Of a DNA stretch of 64,000 nt, positions 12,563 to 24,389 are shown one piece after another. Source of the stretch: Cheilinus undulatus (taxonomy: Eukaryota; Chordata; Actinopteri; Labriformes; Labridae); assembly GCF_018320785.1 (NCBI RefSeq), contig NC_054881.1, forward strand, positions 27,663,775-27,727,774, written 5' to 3'. The position numbers and the translations under genes were made by a program. The notes under the pieces were generated by a model. That model searched no databases. It was not told the DNA's origin and saw only the letters and a program-made list of their open reading frames with translations. Position 1 is the first letter of the stretch, and every line of letters begins with the position of its first letter.

Positions 12563-13140
12563 TCTCATTAATCTGCACTCAGTACCCATAAGTACATACA
12601 GTAAGTATTCAAACCCTTTGCACCAACACTTGAAACGTTCCCTTGATCATTGTTGAAATGTTTCTACACCTTGATTGGAGTCCACTTGTGTTGACTTAAA
12701 ATGACTGGGCATGATTTGGAAAGGCACACCTCTATAGAAGGTGTCACAGCTGACAATGCAAATCAGAGCCAAAAAAAGCTGCAAAAAAAAGTTCTGCCAC
12801 ACTGAAAGCTCCCAAGAGTACAGTGGCCTCCATAATTCTCAAAAGTTTGGCACAACAGGACTTGTCCCACAACTGGTCAACTAGCCAAATTAAGCAATAG
12901 GGGGGAGAAGGGCCTTAGTAAGAAAGGTGACCAAGAACCTGATAGTCACTCTGAGCTTCAGAGATCCTGTGTGGAGATGGGAAAGAGTTCCAGAAGGACA
13001 ACCATCACTGCAGCCAAACTCCAAGCATCTTCATGTGTCATGGGTTTTTAACTGTAACATCAGACTGAAACATTAGAAATTGAAAAAATTAAAAAAAAAA
13101 AAAAAAGCGAAGGACGTCTGAATACTCTCTGAATGCACTG
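12563..13140 (+). mobile_element. Tc1-like deletion derivative
   Basis: The left part contains the phrase tgcactcagtacccat and a subterminal block ending aagtattcaaaccctttg, familiar from a common fish Tc1 family. It is followed by a degenerate N-terminal transposase region (about 12740-13020, translating to pieces such as KSTVASIILK). The right end, gtctgaatactctctgaatgcactg, is its terminal inverted repeat. The catalytic part is deleted. No intact frame remains. Confidence 0.7.
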
Positions 13141-14097
13141 TTGGCAAGTCTTTTGGTGTAGTTTGCTTTCAGTGTCATTTTTGAAAAGTCAGAGACTGTT
13201 CAGGAGTTACCAGTGAATTAACCTTTGAAAACATGAGAGCGCAGCATGTTAGTTCAAATCTTTACAAGTAACATGCAACTTGTCCATTCTTCAAACAATT
13301 ACAATCTGTATCAGCATCTACTGTTTAATTTTGATAGTCATTTAACAAATAAAAAATAGATTACTTTTACTTTTATAATATCAGCAAAGCACAACTTTAA
13401 ATGATGACATTTAGATTTTTCTTTAAGTCTTTGGAGATTTACTCTAAAGATTAAAAGTACAAAGCAAATTATTGACCCACATTTAAACCTCAAAAAATGC
13501 ATCACATCATTTATTATTAAAGATGCATCAATACTAATATTTAAACCAAGTTGTATGGCTAATTATAGTTGCTATTTAAATCAGAAACACATCTAAGAGA
13601 TAACTAGAAAATCAATTTTCTAAATTAAAGTTTTCTCAAATGTACTTAAGCTAAATATAATTATTTTAACCAGAGTCAAGTCAAACTCTAGCACATATTC
13701 TGGAAAGTTAAAGATGTTCACAAAATTTAAAATTGCTTTAACTACAAATTACAGCTTTGTCTGAAACACATTACTTCCTAAGCATGCTGTGTACTGCTTG
13801 ATGCTTTACATTTTGAACAATATTCAGTCATACAAATTAACAAAGGTAAGTATATCAGACTAATTTACCAATGGTTTCTCTTTGGCTTTTCCAAATTTGA
13901 AAGCTTGTGGTGCTTCTCTTCTGTCCATCTTGCACTGCTCTCAGTCACACACAGGATGTGACACAATTAACTGGAGCCTACTCAGCTTTGCTCTCCTTAA
14001 AAATAAAATATACAAAGAGCAACAGGTAAGTACATTTTTACCTTGTTTTTGACTAAACTGTGTACCCCCCCCACACACACACACGCATACATATGTA
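13141..14097. other. Spacer without recognised features
   Basis: AT-rich intergenic DNA. I see no gene, RNA or repeat with defined ends. Confidence 0.5.
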
Positions 14098-14440
14098 GAT
14101 TCAGAAAGTATTCAGACCTCCTTCACTTTATTCAATTTTGTTTTGTTGCAGCCTGATGCTACAGTTGAAAGAACATTTTTATTCTCATTAATTTACACTC
14201 AGTACCCCATCATGACAAAGTAATAATAGAATTTTAGATACAAAAACTGAAACAACACAGTGGCATAAGTATTCAGACCCTTTGCAACAACATAGCTCAG
14301 GTTCCCCCCAATTTCTCTTGATCTTTGCTGAGATGTTTCTAAACCTTAATTGGAGTGCACCTGTGGTTAATAATAAATTGATTGAACATGATTTGGAAAG
14401 ACTCACACTTAGGTCTCATAGCTGACATTGCATATCATTA
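14098..14440 (+). mobile_element. 5' end fragment of the same Tc1-like family
   Basis: It starts with the terminal repeat ttcagaaagtattcagacc and continues through cactcagtaccccatcatgac and aagtattcagaccctttgc to gatttggaaagactcacac, the same order as the copy at 12.6 kb. It breaks off before the transposase. This second remnant preserves the left terminus that the first has lost. Confidence 0.7.
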
Positions 14441-15860
14441 AAAACTAAGCAATGAGGTCTGACACCTGTTAATATTCTAAAAGAAAAAGATGTAATTTTG
14501 ACCCACCATAAACTTACTTGAATTAATGTTTTCACAACAGTTGTCCATTTAAAATTTTGAATCTTTAAAAGAAGTAGAGTTGGAATTGTTAGTGTCAAGA
14601 AACAGTAAAATACTAACTAAAAATAATATAAAAAACAAGACAAACAGAACATTCTTACTCAAATAACTTTTTCCTTGTAAAAATACAAAAATTGACACTT
14701 ATAAGAGGTGCAGAGTAGGTGGGAATGACATGGAGCATGTTAGAAGGCGGAACCGAAAAGGAAGTTTAAGAAAAGAAAAACAGGTGATAAAGGCTGATGC
14801 AAGGGGAGCAAATTATCAGTACATAAACCAAGAAAAAAAAAAGACAGGACATCAGTAATGGTGTAAATCAAGAGTTTTAAACTTGAAGAGTGCAGTATTG
14901 TTTCAAATAAACACAACTGTACTTGGAGATCAGTTTAAAATCTAACATCTAACTTCTGTTTTCATGTTGTTTCCATAATCTGCATAACGTTTTTTTTTTT
15001 TTTTTGTCCCAGATACATTATCTGTTTCTGGTGCCTGACATGTGCTCTTCAATTCCATGTTGTACTTTGCTAATAACAATTTGGTTTAGATTTCATGTAA
15101 GTTTATTTTATATCTGCATTGTAGGTGATTCTTGTTGTCTGCAAATATAAGTTAAATTGATGAGTGAATCATCAAAAAATGCTTTGGTAAACCAACATGA
15201 CATCTCTACAAAGGTACCTCATGATGCACATTACAATAGGCTGTTGGACCTGTTGATAACAATTTGATTGTGAATCAATCTGATATTTTTTAATTCCTAC
15301 ATTTATATCAACAATCATCCAGTCATTGAAAGCATTCACAGTAGGCTGTTTACTTGAAATTCCCCCAAGATGCAACAGCATGGTTTGGTCTTCTAAAGTT
15401 ATCTACAAAGCAATATATTTGAACAGATTTGGTCATCTTGTAGGTTTAATCATATATGAAAATAACAAAAATGCATATGAAAAGAAATGGCAGGGGAATG
15501 TAAGTTCTCAAGAGTCCACTGTCCACATTTAGGGCATAAGTTAAGGTAAGTTTTACTTCAATGAAGATATCAAGATATAAATCTAAGGAACAGATTTGGC
15601 ATGTGAGTCTTGTCCATTGAATATCAGCGATGTTAAAGGCATTCTTGAGCTGAAGTACCCTTCATGTCCGCAGGGCTCTTATTTGTTAATTCTTTAAATT
15701 AGGCTTTTCTAAAATTGGATTTTGATACAAATTCCGGTAGGATATCATGTTTCCATGCAGGTAACGAGAAGGGAAGCATCACAAAATATAGACTAACGTG
15801 ATCTATTTTATTCTCTAGCAACTCTTTTAAACATTTGTCTGATTTGAGTCTATCCTACTC
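14441..15860. other. Spacer without recognised features
   Basis: AT-rich DNA with a poly(T) run near 14992-15005. No supported gene. Confidence 0.5.
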
Positions 15861-15989
15861 TTTTTGCGAACCATATTTCAATACATTTCTGAAAGGACAA
15901 TCAAGGTATCCATTGACAAACATCCTCGACATACCTTCGTCCTTGTTGACGGACATGTTTTCAAGCCTTTAGAAAATTCGTTTGACAAC

Positions 15990-16243
15990 AGGTTCTCCTC
16001 TGAATACCGGAATTTAGCCAACAGAGTGATAGAGGAGGCGGGACATGGGTGTGTCGTGTTTGCGTTTCTGTTTTGCATGTAGCGATTCAAGTTTGGTTGA
16101 GATTTGAATGAGGGGCCATCATCATCCCGGCTGCTCGAAGGTGGAAAATACAGTTCAAGTGTCTCGGACTGCTTTAAAATGAATAATCAGCATCTTCTAA
16201 GCGAAACCTAAGTAACTTTAAGCGCCCTGTCGTCTTTTATGGG
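15990..16243 (+). promoter_or_regulatory. Probable smad2 promoter and untranslated first exon
   Basis: The stretch contains a GC-box/E2F-like ggaggcgggac at about 16033 and more CpG than its surroundings. It ends at a near-perfect donor, TATGGG|GTAAGT, with the exon boundary at 16243. No open frame spans it, so it would be 5' UTR. Spliced to the acceptor at 32853, it would make a first intron of about 16.6 kb. The link to smad2 is inferred from strand, signal strength and the absence of any other plus-strand gene. Transcript data would settle it. Confidence 0.4.
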
Positions 16244-17217
16244 GTAAGTCTGTTTTAAAGTGTTACACGTTTAAGTTGTAAGCGACAAAACATGCAGCCG
16301 ACCTGTTTATTTGTCTTTGACACCAAGTAGCCAGCTTGCTAGCGGTTTTTTTCATATTCCTTTTTTTTAGATGCTTGTAGAGAGGGAGGCGAGGGGGGCG
16401 GCAGTAGTCATTTCGAGACAAAAGAGACTGGAATACTTTCCACAGTAGTTTTATAGAACAGCCTAATCGCAACTGATAGCAAAATACATCTATTTGCCTT
16501 TATTGGCTTGTCAGAGTTTACCTCAATTGATGTTTGTAGCGTTAGCCTATTCCGGTGTTGTGCGTATTATCTTGGTTTCGAAGAAGTAACCCACACACAG
16601 ACACAAAGGAAGAAAGGTTGAGGAAAACCCGTTGCTAATGTTGCCCCCAAGGCCCTAACAGCAATGGTTAGCTTTGCTATGAGACGCGTTCATTGTGGCC
16701 GCCACAGTTCTTGTCGGGCTTTTTGTTTCTCAATTTCAGATTTTCTGCTCGGTTCAAATGGCTAATTCTAGGCTTTACAGTAGTGTTTTAACTCCATGAC
16801 TCCCCTCAGTACTGTTGTTTAGCTAAAACATTATCCATAATTTATTGGTTATCAATCTTTAGCATAAGCAAAGTCTCAACTCAGAATTTATCTGTCTTTT
16901 GCAGAATAATTCGCAATCAATGGCTGTAATCTCTTCATCTGGTATTTAACCATGCACACTGAATGAGTAGCTCTGTGTATATTGTGTCTCCAGTGAACTG
17001 CATGCTTAAAATGTTATTAACACTGTCATTCCATCAGCTGCAGATACTGAGATTAAAATCCAGGTTTAGTATACATATACTTGTGATTCACAATAGGTAT
17101 ATTTTTTAACTGATACAGTTGATGGCCAATAACTGATAAGAACCGAATTCTCTTTTTTTTCAATTGATTTTAAAAAAACGGTTTTATGTATTAATACCCA
17201 TCTGAGAGTAAATATAT

Positions 17218-17767
17218 TAGGGCTGGATATTGTTAAGAACCTCATGATTCAATTCAATTTCGATTCTTTAGGTTGCGGTTCTATTCGATATCGATTGGAT
17301 TCAATATTGATTTAAATGCTTCAATGTCGATTCAGTAAGAAGTAGAAATACACAAATAACCTGTTGACATTTTTTTATAATCATTTTCATGCCCATGTGA
17401 ACATATGTGGTAAGTCACCTCACATTTTTGAGCAATAAAACATCTGAAAATAAAAATTTGCACAATAATAATTATTTGTGCATATGGAGTACAAAAGTAA
17501 AAAACACGGCAGTTCTGTATTAACACTGAAAAAGTAAAGTACATGTAAACTTAAATAATATTTCTGTCCTCTTGGAAATTGTGATAAACCTCACATAACA
17601 TGGTTATGGTTGGTTGTTGTTTGGCCGAGTGCGGCCTCCGTCCATACAACGTGAATTCACCCGCTGGCCAAGAGGTGAATCGATTCAGAGGATTTGCTGA
17701 ATCGATACTGAAATGGGGGAGGAAATATTGCGATGCTTCGATCAATCGATATTTTTACCCACCCCTA
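17218..17767. mobile_element. hAT-like MITE, 550 bp
   Basis: The left end is TAGGGCTGGATATT and the right end, reversed, is TAGGGGTGGGTAAAAATATCG. A perfect 8-bp target duplication, aaatatat, flanks it at 17210-17217 and 17768-17775. The subterminal regions contain repeated ATCGAT-type motifs. Confidence 0.78.
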
Positions 17768-17999
17768 AAATATATAGTAAGGGGAGATATTTATAATCCA
17801 TCACTAACTGACATCACTCTTGTTTACGTGTGACTTTACAACTGTTATTTATTCTGATTTCACTTTTACTATAACTTTCCTGAAACAATGAGTTTTTTCC
17901 ACTTATGCCATGAAGAATGTCTTGACAAGCTGTCAAATTTGACATTTTAATCAACTTAACAAGAATTTAGCTGACAAATGTCACAATCAGGCATGTTCC

Positions 18000-18610
18000 C
18001 CGATTAAAAACCGGTAATAAAAATAAGGATACATTTCTCAGTTTAAAATTAAGGAGCTAAAAGGAGACAGGCACTTTTTTAACGCTCTGTCTTCCATGTA
18101 ATGTACTGTCACACTCAGATATGACTCAGATCCTGGTGGACCACACGTCTGTGGTTAGCGCGAAGTGACTTTAGCGAGCTGTGCAGTGAGGCCCTCCCGG
18201 ACTTCGGTGTACATTTTAAGCAGCACTTCTCTTGCAAAATACGTGCAACCTGGCAACTGATATCTTGGGTCAATGGTTTTCAGTAGCCGAATAAAGCCAT
18301 CTTGTTCAACAACTGCGACGGGGACATGTCTTTAGCAATAAGGTACGCCACAGCTTTTGTGATATCTCCCCACTTTTTACCTTTTCGTTCATAGGGCTCT
18401 GCATGGGATAACGAAGCTTGAAGTGTGCACTGTTTTGGTGCAGGGGGCTGCGAGGACCTCACACTTTGTGTCGTGGCATGAAGTTTTACACACTCTTCGT
18501 ACTGCACCTGTGCCACTGCTGCAAATGATGATAGAGATTCGTCGTGCTCGAGCCTTTAGTTTTGACTCGTTTTCAGCACTCTCTACAAAAAAAATTAATT
18601 TGCTGCTCAT
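18000..18610 (-). pseudogene. hAT transposase fragment (ZBED-like), decayed
   Basis: Minus-strand frames read, with shifts, a segment typical of hAT/ZBED transposases: KKWGDITKAVAYLIAKDMSP, then IRLLKTIDPRYQLPGCTYF, then SESYLSVTVH further downstream. The largest open pieces are 18516-18280 and 18610-18389. The zinc-finger start and the C-terminal dimerisation part are missing and no terminal repeats were found. It may belong with either neighbouring hAT element. Confidence 0.6.
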
Positions 18611-18927
18611 CTAAAGTCTTAACACCACACCATCTCCATGGTAAGAAGAAAAAAGCCACTATTTTTCTTCTTACCAGGGTCCGACTATAACGGTTGCCTG
18701 AATGCCCAGGGCAACTTCAAAAAGCTGATGGGCAAGCAAAACTTGTAAGGACATGCCTGATCGGGCAAGCATGACTCTGAGCTTTTCTATTTATTAATTT
18801 TATTATTTTCCTCTCTCATTTCTTTCACTACGAAGCCCCCGAGTAGCCAGATGCAGTGTGTCGCTGCCTCCATTGGCTGAACGTGTCTGCTGACGTGCAG
18901 ACAGCTGCACAAACATTAACTAAAAAC

Positions 18928-19699
18928 TAGTGCTGTCAAACAATTAAAAGTTTTAATCAGATTAATCACAGGGTTGCTGTAGATTAATTTAGATTAATCA
19001 TGATTAAATATCATTAATTTTTAATCTATATTAATCGCATTTCATTTTGCATAAGCAAGCAGACTCAAGAAAGAAGGGAATATATATGCCAGGGCTATTC
19101 AATTACAAATTCAACTGGGCCAAATTTTTAAATCAAGAAATGTAGCCGGGCCAGACACGTTTGGCACCCAGTAAGCAGCTCATAATATCAAATTTCAAAA
19201 CAATACAGATCAATTTGATGAAAAATATTCGCTTTTATTCACAGTCTCCCTTTTAAATTTGGCGACATGTTGGCCAAAATGCTAGCAGAATCTCTGATGA
19301 ACACATGCTTCGCGTTAATGTGGTACTTTAAGCTGGAAGTGCTTCAGTGAAAAGAAAACTCCTTCCTGCAGAATGTGCATAATGCTTTATGTTGACTGTT
19401 CCGTCTTTGTTTTTTTTTGGTACCCAAATTTCCCATTGAGAGGGCCGATGTGTGCTGTTTAGCGTCTTCCATATCGAGTTGGTTGGTCACTACCGGATCA
19501 ACGGCCCATTTGCGCACGCACGGCGGCATGCTTGACAGTAACTGTACTTGGACAAACTGCCCGAAATGCATTGCCAGAGACGTTTCAGGGATTTTGAACC
19601 ATTCTGTGCTGTAGATGGGTTAATTGTGTCAAAATTTTTAATCCGATTAATCATGATGACGGATTAATCTACATTTATGCGTCAATTTTGACAGCCCCT
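18928..19699. mobile_element. hAT non-autonomous element with a BED-finger relic, 772 bp
   Basis: The left end is TAGTGCTGTCAAACAATTAAAA. The right end, reversed, is AGGGGCTGTCAAAATTGAC. A perfect 8-bp target duplication, ctaaaaac, lies at 18920-18927 and 19700-19707. Both subterminal regions carry repeated GATTAATC motifs, possible transposase-binding sites. The minus strand encodes a BED-type zinc-finger relic around 19344-19300, reading ALCTFCRKEFSFH followed, after a stop, by SLKYHINAKH. Confidence 0.8.
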
Positions 19700-19707
19700 C
19701 TAAAAAC

Positions 19708-20970
19708 CTTCATGAAGGTAAACACTGTCATCAGTAAAGATTCATGGTAGGTCACATCAATAAATCTGTTACCCACATAAAGAAGACAGGCTTTAACTTC
19801 CAAATTTAAAAGTTTATTATTTTAAATCTGTATTTTATTGCCGTCGGATGCCCTCGACGGAGGAGCATGTGTAAGAGAAGAGAGCAGAGGAAGTCCACCG
19901 GTGGTGCGTCTCTTCAGTTTGCACATTCATTGAGGTGTGCTGTCGTGTTTAATCTGAAGCTTCCCATTTCCTCGTTTTAACTGTTTCTCCAGCTACATCC
20001 TGCCGATGCTCTCTCACACCCATATCTTTTGACAATTATGCCAATGCGCGTCATCAATGAGCATAACTCTCAAGGATCACACGTGGAGATAACGTCATAT
20101 CTAGTGAAATTTGTCCAAACGTGGGTGTTTTATTTGATCATTAATGCACTAATGATCATAAATACTGTCAAAAGAGCAGAAATATAAAACCAAAGCTCCA
20201 AAATGAGGCAGGGTGAAATGATGTGTCTGGAGAGCTGCAGGTGTGAGGCAGGGCTGATTTTAGTCATTTGGAGGCCCAGGGCAAAGACCAATATGAGGCC
20301 CCTCCCCCTTTTACTAAAGAATTAATGAGTGGAAAAAAATCAGAATGTATCTCTTTTATGTTATTAAAGCCCCAGAACAACAGCAAATGTCCCAATGTGA
20401 GATATAAATACCCAAATAGCTGTCCATAATTCATAATTTTCTTTGAAAAACATCTCAGAGCTCAAACTCAGCTCATTCTAATATCTTAGAAAAACTTTAG
20501 GCCAGGTGGAACTTTAATAACTCTGGTGTTGGGCCAAAGACTGGTATCTCCAAAATGACCACTTTTCAGGGAATGAAAAAAAAATGTAATCTTTTGACAT
20601 GTTTTATTGCTTTAGAATTGGTTAAAACCACTGGCAGATGTAAAGGATGACCAATAGCACTGATTAAAAAAACAAATTAAAAAAATGAAAATTAAGATAC
20701 AAGGTTTTAGCCTGATGTCAGTGATGAATAAAATTTAAAAAATAAAATAAAAATCAGTGACATATTAGTTAATTTGACATTATACAGACATTTGTATCCC
20801 ATTAACCTCATAATTATCCACCAATTCACAGTTTTATTTCATTTCAACTATAGATTATCTGATCTATTATCTACCTTACATTCCCAGTCTGTATTGTGGC
20901 TCTTACTAAGTATTTTTTAGACAATGTGGCTCTTTGGTAAAATAAGGTTGAGTACCACTGTGTTAGAGCA
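19708..20970. other. Spacer without recognised features
   Basis: AT-rich DNA within the presumed first intron of smad2. There are weak hints of old repeats, such as a C-rich block near 20300, but none with clear boundaries. Confidence 0.45.
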
Positions 20971-21049
20971 TAATTCAAAAGTTGTTGAACAAACTTTACA
21001 ATGATAGCCTTTGTTTAAAAAATAAAGACCTTAAAATGCACTGTTCCAC

Positions 21050-21265
21050 CTCCTAAAAATGCAAATTCAACACATGACCATTTTCACTTCTTTACAGCCT
21101 ATGAAGTCTTTTAAAACTCTGAAAAGAGGGGGTGGGTGAGTGCTACGTGGGGTCAAAGTATGCAACACTGAGTCGCAGGATAAGTTGCTCTTCAGGAAAT
21201 GGACGAAGATATCGTATCCAAAGAAGAGGGGAGCAGTGACTTGCCTTTTGTTTGTTAATAAAAGT
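21050..21265 (+). repeat. Inverted arm A (about 200 bp)
   Basis: This segment, from aaaatgcaaattcaacacat to gccttttgtttgttaat, is repeated in inverted orientation at 22943-23150 with only scattered differences. The two arms bracket the Penelope-like body. At their outer edges both abut Tc1 sequence, and at their inner edges both end at tttgttaat. Confidence 0.8.
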
Positions 21266-23057
21266 CCATAGTGTAGGTGGCAGTCAAAACTGAAGTCCAA
21301 GGCACTCTGATATAATAAAAATCCTTTATTCAAACAGGGATGTCCAACGCGTTTTGACTTCAGATAGTCTTCATCAGGACATAATGAGCAGATGAGACAC
21401 ACATGCTTAAGTAAAAACAGGTCATCATATGACAAAATCACAGGACAAAAGGGTCACCACAACATATGAAAACATGCAAAGATACTGCATAAAGCTCTTA
21501 TTGGAATAGTGGTATAAATAGTTCAAGATGACATATCACATTATGGGCTTCGCAAGTTTAAATGAGGAAAAGTTGCCACAAAATGGATTCACTGCAAAAT
21601 ATGTCAAAATCACATCAAACATGGGCTGAGTCCGAAATCACTCCCTATTCACTATATAGTGAATACGCCATTTTGTAGTGGTGTCCGAATTCTGAGTGAG
21701 CATTGTTATTCACTATATAGTGCGTTCATTCTATCCCACAATGCATTGTGAAAAGTAGTGAACAACCGATGGTCACTAGCCCAGCAATATTTACCATCAT
21801 GCATTGCGGTTGCTGCTCTCAAACATGACGGACGAACGAGATGAGCACAGGAACATATATAAAAACATTTTTAAACGCTTTTTTGTTTGTTGGTTTTACC
21901 AAATCTGTAAGAAAATATTAAGGATTCAAAACGGAGCAACTTTTTCCCCCTATGATGATTACAAGACAAGTGACCATCATCTTTTTGCAAAAATAAGGGA
22001 TAATACACACAAAACATATATATATTATTTTGTCACTATAGAGACAACTTTTTTTATCTATTAGAATATTTATTTTTTGTGAAAATATGTTACATTTTGT
22101 AGCAGTTTTCATTTAAATTCTACCATTAATTTCGATCCTCAGCCGTTGTCAAGGGAATTTATGAGCTGTTGCTGCTAAACGTTTTAATTGTGAGAAGGCG
22201 ACGTCATCGCCCGGGGCCGGAGTAGTGTCCGAAATCATTTTAGTGTTTTGCAGTTGAGTCTACTATATAGTCCACTATATGCTGCTCACTATAGAGTGGA
22301 TAGGGAGCAGGGAATGAGTGTGTGGTTTCGGACACAGCCATGGACTCAGTAAAATGATAGCAACTGAAGTTAACTGGAGCTTAACATAGTATCACTTGTT
22401 ACAAAAGGTCAAAAAACACTTCAGTAGAAGAGCTATGTTGATGATAAGCCTAAGACCGAAAAGAACTGGAATAGTACTAAAAACAGTTCAAATTACTGTA
22501 GGATTTACCATCAGGATAGCACTGTGTCATCAGGAAAAACAACAAAAGGTCAAACATGGCTGGCTGACAAAAGATATCGCAACATAACAGTTTGCAATAC
22601 TACATCACATAAAAAGCACAAGAAAACCAGTGACTCTAAAAAATGGATGAGACACATACAGTACTGGGTACAGAAAATCACAGAAAAGGAGAGAAGTCAA
22701 TCTCCTCATTTAGACCAGGAAAGGAGGTAGCTCCTAGTGTGTAAATCCAAAAAGTCTCTCGCTGCAAGAGGTGTTTGAGTCCCCCCCCCCCCACAAGTTT
22801 TTGGGGATGACCTCAATAACCATGACTTTGAGAGAATCTGGGTTGGTGTGCCCTATTGTTTTGTAGTGTTGTGCCATAGGGTAATTGGGGTTCTGTACCC
22901 TTATGGCATATTTGTGTTGTATGGCATATTTATTTCTATTAACAAACAAGAGGCAAGTCACTGCTCCCCCCTTCTTTGGATACGATACCTTCGTCCATTT
23001 CCTGAAGAGCAACTGATCCTGCGACACAGTGTTGGATACTTTGACCCCACGTAGCAC
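21265..23057 (-). mobile_element. 5'-truncated Penelope-like retroelement with GIY-YIG end
   Basis: The minus strand at 23057-22734 and onward encodes the C-terminal part of a GIY-YIG endonuclease-type domain: YPMAQHYKTIGHTNPDSLKV, then GGGDSNTS and, after one frameshift at the poly-C run, FWIYTLGATSFPGLNEEIDF and a stop near 22670. This is the usual C-terminus of fish Penelope-like reverse transcriptases. Downstream on the same strand lies the typical 3' region, with the phrase ctgatgaagactatctgaag followed by aaaacgcg and then aataaagg, at about 21390-21310. The reverse transcriptase core is missing. A MITE is inserted in the 3' region. Confidence 0.6.
21624..22339. mobile_element. MITE with GGCTGNGTCCGAAA ends
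   Basis: Terminal inverted repeats begin GGCTGAGTCCGAAATC on the left and, reversed, GGCTGTGTCCGAAACC on the right, with short cactatatag palindromes inside both ends. ATG flanks both sides, compatible with a 2-3 bp target duplication. The superfamily is uncertain: Harbinger/ISL2EU-like is possible. It sits inside the Penelope-like element and is therefore younger than it. Confidence 0.65.
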
Positions 23058-23150
23058 TCACCCACCCCCTCTTTTCAGAGTTTTAAAAGACTTTATAGGC
23101 TGTAAAGAAGTGAAAATGGTCATGTGTTGAATTTGCATTTTTTGGAGGTC
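22943..23150 (-). repeat. Inverted arm B (about 200 bp)
   Basis: This is the partner of the arm at 21050-21265. The pair forms a large interrupted palindrome around the Penelope-like body. A short piece of the same sequence (gggtgagtgctacatgggg) recurs near 26023. Confidence 0.8.
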
Positions 23151-23247
23151 ATATTTACTGAATTCAAAGCTATTTCTATCAAAAGCATCTTAACAGGCCA
23201 AGTCACATGTTAACATAGGGGCCCTTCTTTGATATCACTTTCACAAT

Positions 23248-24103
23248 TCATGCATCTATTAAACTTGTGAGTTTTTGAAGAGTTTCTGTTTGAATTTCTT
23301 TGCAAGGTGTTAGAATATCCTCCCAGAACTGCAGTTTTGATGTGAACTGCCTCCCACCCTCATAGCTCTTTAGCTTGAGGATGCTCCAAAGGTTCTCAGT
23401 AGGGTTGAGGTCAGGGGAGGATGGGGGCCATACCATGAGTTTCTCTCCTTTTATGCACATAGCAGCTAATGACACAGCGGTATTCTTTCCAGCATGAGAT
23501 GGTGCTTTGTCATGCATGAAGATAATTTTGCTACAGAAGGCACTACTGTTCTTTTTGTACCATGGAAGAAAGTGGTCAGTCAGAAAATCTATATACTTTG
23601 CCAAGGTCATTTCACACCTTCAGAGACCCTGAGGGGCCTACCAGCTCTCTCCTCATGAATCTGCCCCAGAACATGACTCCGCTACATCCTTGTTGACATT
23701 AAAGCCTTGTTGGGACATGGTGGCAATCCACCAACCATCCACTACTCCTCCATCTAGACCATCCAGGGTTGCATGGCACTCATCAGTCAACAAGACTGTT
23801 TGAAAATGAGTCTTCATGTATTTCTGGGCCCACTGCAACCATTTCTGCTTGTGAGCATTGGTTAGGGATGGCTTAAATAGTAGGTTTATGCACGACCGCA
23901 AGCCTCTTGAGGATCCTATACCTTGAGGTTGGTGGGAATCCAGAGGAACCAGCAGCTTCAAATACCTGTTTGCTGCTGTTTGTAATGGCATTCCTCATTA
24001 TGCCTTTATCTGCACAAACACGTCTGTGCTCTGAATCAGCCACAAATTTCTTCACAGTAGGATGATGGCACTTAATTTTTTTTAAAATATCTAACGTTTT
24101 CAT
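23248..24103 (-). pseudogene. Tc1-like transposase pseudogene, DD37E type
   Basis: The minus strand shows three overlapping fragments (24103-23873, 23991-23653, 23610-23248) of one transposase. The first holds the DNA-binding region. The second contains the first catalytic Asp in VLLTDECHATLDG. The third contains IIFMHDKAPSHAGK and SSPDLNPTENLW. Counting from the second Asp to the Glu gives 37 residues, matching the DD37E group of Tc1-like elements. Frameshifts separate the parts, so it is inactive. Confidence 0.85.
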
Positions 24104-24389
24104 TCCTTGTCCAAGGCATTACACTATTTGACATTTTTCAGCAGCAGAGAGATCCTTTTTCTTTCCCATATTGCTTGAAACCTGTGGCCTGCTTAATAGT
24201 GTGAAACAGTGCATTTTTAGATTTTTATTTTTTTTTAAATAATGGTTATCATTATAAAGTTTGTTCAGAAACTTTTGAATTTAATGGCTGATGGCTTGAA
24301 AAATATTCATTTATTCATTTGCATTAATATTTAGGAAAATAAGAGAAAAATGTCATTTGCGTAATAATGTGGAACGTGGTGTAGTGTCA

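Larger units (their letters stand above)
20971..24382 (-). mobile_element. Tc1-like DD37E element interrupted by a Penelope-like insertion
   Basis: Subterminal inverted repeats of about 80 bp match across the whole span. The plus-strand stretch starting attcaaaagttgttgaacaa (from 20972) is the reverse complement of the stretch ending ttgttcagaaacttttgaat (to about 24280). The high-coordinate side extends further, to a typical end tggaacgtggtgta near 24382. The low-coordinate side is truncated there. Transposase remains lie on the minus strand at 24103-23248. The continuity is broken at about 23150-21050 by the inverted arms and body of a Penelope-like element. Confidence 0.65.

Noticed and set aside
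15864..16082. Overlapping 70-codon open frames on both strands just before the presumed smad2 first exon
   Set aside because: No known domain, no codon-usage signal by eye, and the antisense frame is equally long. Probably promoter-proximal non-coding DNA.
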